From Sapria himalayana (Eukaryota > Streptophyta > Magnoliopsida > Malpighiales > Rafflesiaceae), in the NCBI GenBank assembly GCA_029783825.1, contig JAREIK010000343.1, positions 1 to 64,000 on the forward strand: a stretch of 64,000 nucleotides of DNA. Reading direction: 5' to 3'. Below the pieces are notes generated by a model that was not told the origin of the DNA, made no database searches, and saw nothing but the letters and a program-made list of their open reading frames with translations. This document shows positions 1 through 11,885 of the stretch, in pieces. Both the position numbers and the translations under genes were made by a program. Position 1 is the first letter of the stretch, and each line of letters opens with the position of its first letter.

Positions 1-515
1 AACAAATTAGCAACATTCAACGACTTTGTTATGAGTTGATGGAGGAATATTATACTAAATGTATAAAGGGACTAATACAGAATCTGCAGTACATGGAACG
101 GTCACTTCAACTTCAAAAGAGAGTTCAATAACTATCGATAGTGATTATCAATTGTTTGTGAAAAGGATGAAGACTAATAAAACTAATAGTTTTCAGAACT
201 GAATTGGACCATTACTTGGAGGAAGATGTTTTGCCTGAAAATTCTCAGTTGATATTTTATTATGGTGGAAAGTTGAATGGGGTAAAGTATCCTGTCTTGC
301 AAATTATTGCAAGAGACATATTAGCAATTCCAGTATCTACTGTTGCTTCAGAGTCTGCATTCAGTTCTAGTGGGAGATTAGTTAGCCCTCATCGTAATCG
401 ACTTAATCCGAAGATGATAGAAGCATTGATGTGTGCTCAAAGTTGGTTGTGGAGTGAAGTGATAAAATATGATCGTAAATTTATTTCATTAATCATTTAT
501 TTTTTATTTACCTAA
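1..515 (+). pseudogene. hAT transposase C-terminal fragment, frameshifted
   Basis: The 3' part of a hAT-superfamily (Ac/Tam3-like) transposase, the enzyme that cuts and pastes hAT DNA elements. The frame from 204 to 515 encodes the C-terminal dimerisation domain: a LDHYLEEDVLP segment, then KYPVLQIIARDILAIPVSTV, ASESAFSSSGR and SPHRNRLNP, followed by EALMCAQSWLW. These blocks are typical of plant BED-finger (RICESLEEPER-like) hAT proteins. The frame upstream (about 59-199) reads KRMKTNKTNSFQN and meets a TGA at 200-202. One extra base near 200 separates it from the dimerisation domain. A second frame change lies near 55-70. The DDE catalytic part would be left of the window. With two frameshifts it is non-functional. 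Confidence 0.88.
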
Positions 516-1129
516 TTTCATAATATTCGTAAAATTTTAATATTATTTTTCTTTTATATTTTTTTTTTCTGGGTGGAGATTAATTGTTCATTTCAGATGG
601 TTATGCATCAATTTATGAAGAAGATATTCACGTGCATGATGAAGGTATTAAATTTTATAACTAATAAATTTTAATTCATATTGCAATTTATGTATTCAAA
701 TATTAAGTTTTTTTTTTATAATTGTAGGATTCGAGATTACACATGATCGATGACAACATTTTTATCAACTTTTATGAGAATAAAGTCTATCAAACCTTGT
801 TGAAACTTTGTTTAAGATGTTAAACATTTTGAATTTGTCACTTGATACAAATATTTTGATTTGTGAAGTTTTATTAACATTAGACTTTGGTTTATATTCC
901 TAAATTTATAAATCATGAAATTATAACTGGTGTCATAGGTTAGCAAAATACGTCTTAATATCGCATGGATAAATCTGATATCCGTGGAGAATATCCGAAA
1001 TCCGATGGATAGGATATGGATTTAAATTTTTTTTATCCGTAGTATATGGATATGGATATATTGTTTTTATTTAGGATCGGATATGGATTTTGAAAAATCC
1101 GATCCAAATCCAATCCGATGCCATCCCTA
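1..1129 (+). mobile_element. Right part of a hAT DNA transposon
   Basis: The transposase fragment is followed by an AT-rich tail with possible 3' introns, then a subterminal block (about 955-1129) of repeated GGATATGGAT/ATCCGATCC words on both strands. The element ends in GCCATCCCTA at 1129. Its reverse complement, TAGGGATGGC, is a common plant hAT terminus. The next 8 bases, agcatcac (1130-1137), would be the target-site duplication. The left end is outside the window, so the duplication cannot be confirmed. Confidence 0.75.
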
Positions 1130-1137
1130 AGCATCAC

Positions 1138-3054
1138 ATTTCAAATCTAATTTTGGATATAAATATTCAATAGATTCGTTAATTATGAAATTATATTTTG
1201 TGAACAATATATATCCAAAATTATTCATTTTTTTTTGTACTTAACATTTTTTAATCCAAGTATAGAAAAGTTTACAATATAAATATGAAGCACGTAAATA
1301 GGAGCACTCTGGTTGAGCACTCCCACCATTAACACAATACAAGCACAAAATAACTAAAAAGAGAAAATGTGAAAATTATAACATCCCCCTTACTTGATAC
1401 ATAAATATCTAAAATATTAAACTTTAATAAAAAAAAGATTTTATTGAACATTCAACATAATAATTGTTTACAATGTTAAATGATACGTTGTCACTTTAAT
1501 TTTTTTTATATCTTTATTAAACTTTGTTTCATTTATTAATGAAATTTTCAAAAAGTAAAACAAAAATGTGATCTAGAATAGAAAATGATAAAATAAGTAA
1601 ATTAAATATAATTATTAATAAACGTAACAAAATATCTAAATCATTTTTATATGTCATCTCTACTAGACGTCTAAATGCATAATTATATCACATAAAATGA
1701 GTCATTACTTGCACTAGTATGAAGAGCAAGACATGAAGTTTTGATATATTTTTTTAACCGAAATACTTTATTCTCTAGTGTAGAGATTTTCAATCACTGT
1801 GATATACTATTCTCAACTTGACTAAAAATAAATTTTAAGTCAAGAATATATCAGAAATGAATTAAATTAATGAATCAAATGTGATATTTTAATCTAAAAT
1901 AAAAAATATTTAATATATCATACATTCATACTTAATCCCAAAAGAAATTTTATTCCAAATCATATGATACTACAAATAAATTATCAGTAAAATAAAATAA
2001 AATAAAATCAAAATTAAATTATCTAAAAAATTAAATCATAGAAATAAGGCTAATTAGATAAATAAAAAAAAACATAACAAATAAAAGAAATAAATGATTA
2101 AGCTGATATTACCTTCATGAATGAAATGTAGTGTTTTTTCATTAACTACACAATTCTTAATGAAGATGAAAAATAATAATAATAACAAAATAATTATCCA
2201 TAAAATGACTATTAACTCATGACTTGATAATTCCTAAGTTCAAAGTAAAAGGATGAGTCACGAGGACTCTAGTGCTTAAAGATCAAGAAGAGTATACTGC
2301 TATTCTATTGGAGAGCTATATTTTGTGTCTTGGTATTTATGAGTTACATAGTGATAGATACACAACATATCATTGAGAGTGATCACTTAGATAACTTAGA
2401 TTATGTCGAGCACTATTTGGACCTATTCATTGACTTTGTTGTCATCTTTGTGGATTCTCATCGTCATGTTTAAGAATATATTGGAGAAGAACAAAAAGAT
2501 ACTTGTATCAAAATTGAAGAATATATTCGAGAAAAAATATCATTTTCAAAGACTTGTTAGACAAGGCTCTTGAATCCTTCTTTCAGGGCTCCCGGAGTCA
2601 TTGATCAAATTCAGTTGGATTGGCATCTTCAATGCTTCCTTCACCAAGTCCCATAGATTCGAGACTTGAACCTCGTCATCATTTTGATCCTTCAAAAACT
2701 ATAGTTTTTCCCTTTAAAAAATAGAATCTAAGAAGACTGAGGCACACCATTGCTCATTATGTTTCCCTCTTATACCACTTTGTTGTTAGTAGTAAAAAAA
2801 GTGCGTGATGATTTAATAGATTCCAATAATCTCACTATCTTAATTACGTCAGCTAAAGAAAATTTATATAATATGATACATGGCCTGAATACATAAGTTG
2901 TGAGGTGGATAGTGGAGAGGCGATGATAACTAACATGTTTACTTATTCATTTGATTAAGTAAAAAATTATCACATTTTGAAGTATTGCTCAATAGACTAA
3001 GTAAATAACTTTCAAGTTTTGAGACATTACTCAATAAAACACAAAAACAAATAG
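1138..3054. other. AT-rich stretch without a recognisable gene
   Basis: No open frame above 60 codons and no clear transposon ends. A stretch near 2400-2460 resembles a Ty3/gypsy reverse-transcriptase phrase, but not enough to call. On the minus strand 2580-2700 a short open frame (QVSNLWDLVKEALKMPIQLN) is readable; I do not recognise it. Confidence 0.5.
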
Positions 3055-3062
3055 GGTTTCAG

Positions 3063-3445
3063 CAGATATGTCAATTGGGACAGATAGACCAAGGCAAGGT
3101 CCAAGGCACGGCCCAATTCAGCAGTACCTAGCATGGCCCGGGATGCTAATTCAAAACCATGTCAAGATATGCTGTAGGCTGTGCTTGGTTAAATTTTTTT
3201 ATATGGGAAAAAAAGCATGGCACGGCCCAGCATGATGACCCATATGAGCTAGTTTGGGCCTAGCTAGCAGAACAAGCTAGTCAAGTCCTGAGATAGACTA
3301 TCCTAGTCTAGACCAGGCTAGCCATACCTAGATTAACATGACCAGGCATGATCTAACCAAAATGTATGCCAATGGCCAATGAGTAATGTCAAGATGCCCA
3401 TTTTCAGAGCCATGTCGACACAGCACGGCCAGTTTGATACCAATA
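3063..3445. mobile_element. hAT-type MITE, TAGAGGTGTCAA family (copy 1)
   Basis: A 383-bp decayed copy. The left end, cagatatgtcaattggg, and the right end, gtttgataccaata, are eroded forms of the family termini tagaggtgtcaa and ttgacacctcta. The interior is richer in G and C than its surroundings, with CATGGCACGGCCCAG words. An exact 8-bp target duplication, ggtttcag, flanks it at 3055-3062 and 3446-3453, which fixes both ends. There is no coding capacity, so it needed a transposase from elsewhere. Open frames around 3386-3698 are incidental. Confidence 0.85.
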
Positions 3446-3453
3446 GGTTTCAG

Positions 3454-3895
3454 TGGGTTTTCTTGCTTCTGCCTAACCTTCCATGTTCCATCACCAAAAA
3501 ATGGCACTCCTCTTCCACTTTATAGAGTCGACAAAGTGGGCGTCAATGCTCATTGCACACCATGGATCTATTATAGTAAAAACAACAATAATTAGTGATG
3601 TGTGCCCCTTTTTACTTCTAGATGAAGGTGTGTGCATTGAAGCGCACACATCCACATGCATTGTGCTAGTACAATGCATGCAACTTTTCTTGCTCTAGAG
3701 TTAAGTTTGCTTACAAGCCCTATGGCTTGTTTTCCCTAGGGTATTAGACAAAACTACGCGATAAAATTCATGATAAAATATGTTAAAGGGTATGCCCTTA
3801 TATAATGGGCAAGGTAAATTGAAACAACCAATAATGTAGGTATTTCTATCAAAAACAGAACAAATAAGAAGAAATTATAAAAAAAAAAAAGATTA
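3454..3895. other. Non-coding, no recognised feature
   Basis: Short open frames on both strands around 3483-3698 overlap each other and resemble nothing known. No repeat ends or RNA genes seen. Confidence 0.4.
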
Positions 3896-4135
3896 TACCT
3901 AGTACACAAAACTCATGTTTAGTATTGAACTTGAAAGAAATAAGTATCTCAACATCCTTACTCTCAAAATTCAGAGGTCGTATCTGATGAGTCCACGAAC
4001 ATAAACACTACCATCTTTTAACAAAAAATTTATCATCACATCAAGACATGACCTCCAATAAATACATGCACCACAAAGTACTTCTAGGTAATCACTCATT
4101 ATAGTATTATTATCGCACAAACACAATTAATACTA
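3896..4135 (-). repeat. Dispersed SINE-like repeat (copy 1), left flank of satellite array 1
   Basis: The first half (tttagtattgaacttgaaag onward) matches 14985-15140. The second half (ttatcatcacatcaag and cttctaggtaatcactcatt) matches 26640-26790. The last part recurs almost unchanged at 13848-13930, just past the satellite array. In the copies at 15.1 and 26.6 kb the minus strand carries a pol III B-box-like word (GGTTCGAAACT, GGTTTGAGACT), which suggests a tRNA-derived SINE. The class is inferred; the repetition is visible. Confidence 0.55.
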
Positions 4136-6120
4136 GTTTATAAAAAATTATAAAAAAATATGCTTAGAAAAAGAGGCAAATTTTTAAAAATATAAAATTA
4201 TTATTTAGTAATATATCTTATTTTGATTTTGAATCATTTTGGATTTTACAATTATATTTTAATTTATATCATTCTTATTAATACTAGTTAATTAATTTAT
4301 TTATTGATCATTATTATAATATATATTAATAAAATTATTTATATTTAGCTTACATTATATATAATTATTGAGATTATTATAACTAAATATTATATTCACA
4401 TTTAAAAAAAAATTAAAAATTATTATATTTTGGAAGGTTACAACCTTCGAAAAATAAAAAAAAATCAAAAAATTAAATTTTTTGTTTTTTCATTCTTTAA
4501 ATAAAAAATATATATCACTAAAGTTCTAAACACTTATATCACTATAATTATTTATTAGTTTATTATTATAATTCTAAATTCTAAACACTTGAACACTTAA
4601 ATCACTATTATAAATCACTAAATGTTATTTGAATTCATTATAATTCTAAATAGTCATTTTAATTATTTATTAGTTTATTATAATAAAATTATATATTATA
4701 AAATAAATAATAAAAATGAAAATATAATTTAAATAATTTATTTTTTATGACAAAAATATAAACTTATAAAAAAAAGCAAAATATTAAAAAAATTATAATT
4801 TAGAAATATATTTTACTTTGATTTTGAATAAATTTTGTTTTGCAAATATATTTTAAATAATATAAATCTTATTAATAATAGTTTATTAATTTATTTTTTG
4901 TTCATTATTATAATATCTAGCAATATAATTATTTATATTGAATTTAAGTGACATATAATTATTAAGATTATTATAACTAAATATTATATTTACATTTGAA
5001 AAAAATTTAAAAATTATTATATTTTCAAAGGTTATAACCTTCAATATTAGAAAAAATAATAAAATAAATTTTTTGTATTATAATTGTTTAAATAAAACTT
5101 ATAAACTACTAAATGTCTAAACACTTAAATCTCTAAACTCTTAAACACAAAAGCACCTAAATAATTAAAATAAAAAACTCGTAAATCTTAAATATAATTT
5201 AAATAATTTATTAAAATATTAATGATAAAATAAATTATGAGTGATACAAATATAATTTAAATAATTTATTTTTCATCAAAAAAATATAGTCTTATAAAAA
5301 GAAGCAAAAACTAAAAAAACAAATATTATTATTTAGTAATAAATTTTGATTTGATTTTGAATAATTTTAGGTTTTGCAATTATATTTTAATTTATATCTA
5401 TCATATTAATAATAACATATTAATTCTTTTTTTTATAATTGATAACATATCTATCAATAAAATTGTTTATATTTAGTTTATATTATTGTATTAACATTTT
5501 AAAAAAATTTTAAAATTATTATATTTTCAAAGGTTATAACCATTGAAAATGTGAGAAAATATCAAAAATAATTTTTATTTGTTATTTCATTGTTTAAATA
5601 AAACATATAAACCACTAAATCCCTAAACACTTAAATCAATAACTACTAAATCTTGAAAAACCTAAATAGATAATGCTTTTAAACATTATACCCTAAATAA
5701 TAAATAATAAATCTCAATATTATTTTTTTCATAATAATTTAAAATTTCCATTTTAATTATTAATTCGTTTATTTTTATATAAATCTTAATTACAAAATAA
5801 ATTATGAGTTAGACAAATATAATTTATATAAATTATTTTTCATCCAAAAATATAGATAAACATATAAAAAGAAGAAAAAATTTAAAAACAAAAATTTATT
5901 ATATAGTAATATATTTTACTTTCCTACTGAATCATTTTAGGTTTTATAATTATATTTTAATTGATATGTATCTTATTAATAATAGATTATAAATTTATTT
6001 TTTGATCATTATTAAATGTTTATCAATATAATTATTTATATTGAATTTATATGATAAATAAATATAATGATTTTTATAACTAAATAATGAATTAACTTTT
6101 GAAAAAAATTTAAAATTATT

Positions 6121-6152
6121 ATATTTTCAAAGGTTATAACCTTTGAAAATAT
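6121..6152. repeat. Palindrome of the satellite monomer (best copy)
   Basis: A 32-base perfect palindrome centred on ggttataacc, extending outward through caaag/ctttg to atatttt/aaaatat. It can form a hairpin or cruciform. Near-perfect versions occur once in most monomers of both arrays, for example near 9418, 13745, 56950, 59217, 59820 and 62550. Some copies are decayed (8818) or have lost the right arm (58746). Confidence 0.9.
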
Positions 6153-9100
6153 CAAAAAATAATAAAAATACATTTTTTGTTATTTTATTTTTTAAATAAA
6201 ACCTATAAACCACTAAATGAATACATAGTTAAATCAGTAAACTCCTAAACCCTGTAAAGCATGAATACATAAACCATTAAACCATAATATACTACTTAAT
6301 AATAAGTAAATCTAATTTTTATTTCTATTTATTATTATTTTAAATATTCATTTTTATTATGAATAGTTTCATTTTATAGAAATATCTAGTACAAAATAAA
6401 TTATGACTGTCATAAATATAATTTAAATAATTTATTTTTAATCAATATATATATAGGCTTATAAAAGAAGTAAAAATTTAAAAATTAAAAATTATTATCC
6501 GGTAATATATTTTACTTTAAATTTGAATCAATTTGGGTTTTATAAATATTTTTTAATTATATCTATCTTATGATTAATAGTTTATTAATTTAATTTTTGA
6601 TAATTATTATAATATCTATCAATAAAATTGTTTATATTGAATTTATATGAAATATAATTATTAATATTATTATAACATAAGATTGTATTCACATTTCAAA
6701 AAATTTTAAATATTATTATATTTTAAAAGGTTATAACCTATGAAAATGAGAAAAAAATACAAATTTTTTTTTGTTATTTTATTGTTTAAATAAAACATAT
6801 AAACTATTAAATGCCTTAAAACATAAATTGCTAAACTCATAATCGACAAAGCCTCTAAATACCTGAACCGTTAAAATTATATCCATTAATAATAAATCAT
6901 AATTCTCATTTTAATTTTTATTCAGTATAATTTTAAATTTTTATTATAATTATTTATCTGTTTATTCTTATAAAAATATTAATTACAAAATAAATTATAA
7001 GTGAGACATATCTATTTTTAAATTAAACCGGTGTACCCTAAATATAAAGTATACATCTCATTTTTTTTTATTATAATTTTAAATATTCAAATTTTATTAT
7101 TTATTTTTTTATTTTTATATAAATATTAATTACAAAATAAAATATGAGTTACACAAATATAATTTATATAAATTATTTTTCATCAAAATTACTATAGATA
7201 AACTTTTTAAAAGAAAAATAATTTTCAAAACAAAAATTAATATATAGTAATATATTTTTCTTTGCTTCTGGATCATTTTAGGTTTTGTAAATATATTTTG
7301 ATTGATATCTATCTAATTAACAATAGTTATTAATTTACTTTTAGATCATTATTAGAATATTTATCATTAAAATTATTTATATTGAATTTAAATGATATAT
7401 AAAAATAATGATTAATATAACTAAATATTGAATTCACTTTTGAAAATAATTTAAAAATTATTATATTTTCAAAGGCTATAATCTTTGAAAATATCAAAAA
7501 ATAATAAAAATAAATTTTTTGTTATTTTATTTTTTAAATAAAACCTATAAACCACGAAATTCACACAAAGTTAAATCATTAAACTCCTAGACCCCGTAAT
7601 GCCTAAATACATAAAGCATTATAATAATATATGCTCCGTAATAATTAGTAAATTTAATATTTATATCAATTTATTATAATTATAAATATTCATTTTAATT
7701 ATTTATTAGTTTATTTTTATAAAAATATTTATTACAAGATACATTATGAGTGCGACAAATATAATTTAAATAATTTATTTTTAAGCAAAAAAATATATAT
7801 ACGCTTATAAAATAAGTAAAATTTTAAAAATTAAAAATTATTATCTAGTATTATATTTTACTTAAATTTTGAATCAATTTGGGTTTCGTAAATATTTTTT
7901 AATTAATTTCTATCCTATTATTAATAGTTTATTAATTTAATTTTTGATCATTATTATAATATCTGTCAATAAAATTGTTTATATTGAATTTATATGATAT
8001 ATAATTATTAATATTATTATAACTAAATATTTTATTCACATTTCAAAAAAATTTAAATATTATTATATTTTCAAATGATCTAACCTATGAAAATGATAAA
8101 AAAGTACAAAATATTTTTTTTGATATTTTATTGTTTAAAAAAATCCGATAAACCACTAAATGCCTAAAAACATAAATCACTAAACTCCTAAACGACAAAA
8201 CATCTAAATAAATAAATCATTAAACTGGTATACATTAATAATAAATCATAAATATCATTATAATTTGTATTCAGTATAATTTTAAATTTTTATTTTAATT
8301 ACTTATCAGTTTATTTTTACAGAAATATTAATTTCAAAATAAATAATTAGTGAGACGGATCTAATTTAAATCAAACCGGTATACCCTAAATAATAAATAA
8401 TGAATCTCAATATTATTTTTTTTCTTTAAATTTAAAATATTCATTTTAATTAGTTATTTGTTTATTTTTATATAAATATTAATTACCAAATAAATAATGA
8501 GTTATATAAATATAATTTATATAAATTATTTTTCATCAAAAAAATATAAATAAACTTTTTAAAATAAAAAAAATTTCAAAACAAATAATTATTATTTAGT
8601 AATATATTTTCATTTGCTTTTGAATCATTTTAGGTTTACATATTATATTTCTAGTAATATGAATCTTATTCATTATAGATTTTTAATTTATTATTTGATA
8701 ATTATTAGAATATCTATCAATAAAATTATTTATAATAAATTTAAATTATATATAATTATTATGATTATTATAAATAAATATTGTATTCACTCTTGAAAAA
8801 AATTTAAAAATTATTATATTTTCAAATGTTATAAGATTAAAAATCTGAGAAAAAATAATACGAATAATTTTTTTGTTATTTCATTTTTTAAATAAAACCT
8901 ATAGACTATTAATTCCCTACTTACTTAAATCAGTAAGCTCATAAACCCCGTAACCACTAATACAAAAAACTTTTAACATCTATATACTACTTAATGAATA
9001 ATAAATATAATTTTTATGTCTATTTATTATAATTTTAAATATCCATTTTAATTATTTATAAGTTAATTTTTTACAAAAATTAATTACAAAATAAATTTCG

Positions 9101-10622
9101 AGTTAGACAAATATTATTTAAAAAATTGATTATTTATAAAAAAAATATAAGCTTACAAAAAGAAAAAAAAATTTAGAAATTAAATATTATTATTTAGTAA
9201 TATATTTTGATTTTATTTTGAATCATTTTGTGTCATCTTAATATATGTTAATTAATATTTATATTTTTAATAATAGTTTATTAATTTAATTTTTGATCAT
9301 TATTATAATATCGATCATTAAAATTGTTTATATTGAATTTTTATGATATATAATTAGTAAGATTAATATAATTATACATGGTATTCACATTTCAAAAAAT
9401 TTTAATATTTATTATATTTTCAAATGTTATAACCTTTGAAAATCAGAAAAAATCTAAAAAATTTTTTTTTATTTTTATTATATAAATAAAAGCTATAAAC
9501 CATAGAATGCCTAAAAACATAAATTGCTAAACAACAAAACTCCTAACTAATCAAACCAATAAACATGTATACCATATATAATAAATCATAAATCTCATTT
9601 TAATTTGTATTCATTTTAATTTTAAATATTCAATTTTATTATTTATTAGTTTCTTTTTTATAGAAATATTAATTATAAAATAAATAATGAGTTAGACAAA
9701 TATAATTTTAATAATTTATTTGTAATAAAAAAAACATAAGCTTATAAAAAGATGTAAAAAATTATTAAATAATAATATATTTTACTTTGATTTTGAATTA
9801 TTATAGGTTTTGCAATAATATTTTAATAGCTATCAATCTTATTAATAATAGTTTATTTATTTCATTTTTGATCATTATTATAATATCTATCAATAAAATT
9901 ACTTATATTAAATTTTAATGTTATATAATTAATAAGATTATTAAAACTAAATATTATATTTACATTTCAAAAAAAATTAAAAATTATTATATTTACAAAG
10001 GTTATAGCTTTCAAAAATGATAAAAAATAACAAAAATAATTTTTTGTTTTTTCGTTGTTTAACTTAAAACTATAAATCACTAAAGGTCTAAACACTTAAA
10101 TCACTAAACTCTTAAACACAAAAGGCACTAAAAAATTAAAACTTTAAACTCGTAAACCTTAAATATAATTTAAATAATTTATTAAAATTTTAATTACAAA
10201 ATAAATTATGAGTGATACAAATATAATTTAAATAATTTATTTTTTTACAAAAAAAATATAGTCTTATAAAAAGAAGCAAAGATTAAAAAACAAAAATTAT
10301 TATTAAGTAAGAAATTTTAATTTGATTCTGAATAATTTTAGGTTTTGCAATTATATTTTAATTTATATCTATCATATTAATAATAGCATATTATTATTTT
10401 TTTGATAATTGATATAATGACTATCAATAAAATTGTTTATATTTAGTTTATATTATATATAATTATAATGATTATTATTACGAAATATTGTATTCACATT
10501 TTTAAAAAATTTTAAAATTATTATATTTTCGAAGATTATAACCTTTGAAAATGTGAGAAAATATCAAAAATAATTTTTTTTTGTTATTTCATTATTTAAA
10601 TACAACCTATAAACCACTAAAC

Positions 10623-11082
10623 ACTTAAATCAATAACTCCTAAATATCGAAAACCCTAAATAGATAATCCTTTTATAATGTACACCCTAAATAATAAATA
10701 ATAAATCTCAATATTATTTTTTTCATTATAATTTAAAATATTCATTTTAATTATTTATTCTTTTATTTTTATATAAATATTAATTACAAAATAAATTATG
10801 AATTAGACAAATATAATTTATATACATTATTTTTCATCAAAAATATAGATAAACTTAAATCAATAACTCCTAAATATCGAAAACCCTAAATAGATAATCC
10901 TTTTATAATGTACACCCTAAATAATAAATAATAAATCTCAATATTATTTTTTTCATTATAATTTAAAATATTCATTTTAATTATTTATTCTTTTATTTTT
11001 ATATAAATATTAATTACAAAATAAATTATGAATTAGACAAATATAATTTATATAAATTATTTTTTATCAAAAAATATAGATA
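10623..11082 (+). repeat. Recent 230-bp tandem duplication inside satellite array 1
   Basis: The block starting acttaaatcaataactcc at 10623 is repeated from 10853 with offset 230 and only a few differences near its end. Neighbouring monomers are far more diverged, so this is a recent local duplication. It explains the unusually long 823-bp step between the palindromes near 10527 and 11350. Confidence 0.85.
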
Positions 11083-11450
11083 AACTTTTTTAAAGAATAA
11101 AAATTTAAGAACAAAAAATGTATTATATGGTAAGATATTTTGCTTTGCTTCTGAATCATTTTAGGTTTTGTAATTATATTTTAATTGATATCTATCTTAT
11201 TAAAAATAGATTATTTATTTATTATTTGATCATTATTAGAATATTTATCAATAAAATTGTTTATATCGAATTTATATGATATATAAATGTAATGATTATT
11301 ATAACCAAATATTAAATTAACTTTTGAAAAAAATTTAAAAATTATAATATTTGCAAAGGTTAGAACCATTGAAAATATGATAAATTAATAAAAATATATA
11401 TATTGTTTTTTATTTTTTAAATAAAACCTATAAACAAGTAAATGCATACA

Positions 11451-11885
11451 TAGAGGTGTCAAACGCGCCGGCCCAGCACGGCACGGCCCGTTTTTCACGT
11501 GCCCAGCCGTGCTACCGTGCCGTGCCGGCCCGCTCGGGCACGGGCGCACGGCAAGGCAGGGCAGGCGGGGCGGGGCGGGTCGGGTCTGTTTGGACCCGAC
11601 CCGCGGTCTTTTTACCGGGGGCGGGGCCCGGTTGGGTCACGAGTCACGACTCAGTGAGTCGTGACCGTGAGTCGTGACTCGTGAGTCGCGACTCACGACG
11701 CAGGCACGCATGCCGGCGTGCCGTGCCAAGGCACGAGCCGTGCCGGGCCAGGCACGGCACGTGGTTTGTTCGCCCGGGCACGGCACGGGCCCGGGCACAT
11801 TTTTTTATCGTGCCGGGCCGGCCCAGGCACGGCCGAACCGTGCCGTGCCTCGTGCTGGGCCGGGCCGGCCCGTTTGACACCTCTA
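11451..11885. mobile_element. hAT-type MITE, TAGAGGTGTCAA family (copy 2, intact ends)
   Basis: 435 bp, with terminal inverted repeats tagaggtgtcaaacg and cgtttgacacctcta. An exact 8-bp target duplication, tgcataca, lies at 11443-11450 and 11886-11893; 8 bp is the hAT signature. The interior is very GC-rich (GGCACGGCACGG words, and near 11640-11700 a self-complementary gagtcgtgactc/gagtcgcgactc stretch), in sharp contrast with the AT satellite it sits in. Several overlapping open frames of 60-78 codons on both strands come from this low-complexity sequence and are not genes. Its clean ends make it the least decayed copy here. Confidence 0.95.

Noticed and set aside
2395..2470. Possible Ty3/gypsy reverse-transcriptase phrase (FVVIFVDSHRHV)
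   Set aside because: One short stretch without the DD residues, stops on either side, no neighbouring gypsy domains.
7530..7640. Telomere-like CCTAAA/CTAAAC words in each satellite monomer, considered as interstitial telomere repeats
   Set aside because: Words are irregular (aaaccactaaatg, ctcctaaaccc) and never form a (CCCTAAA)n run; composition explains them.
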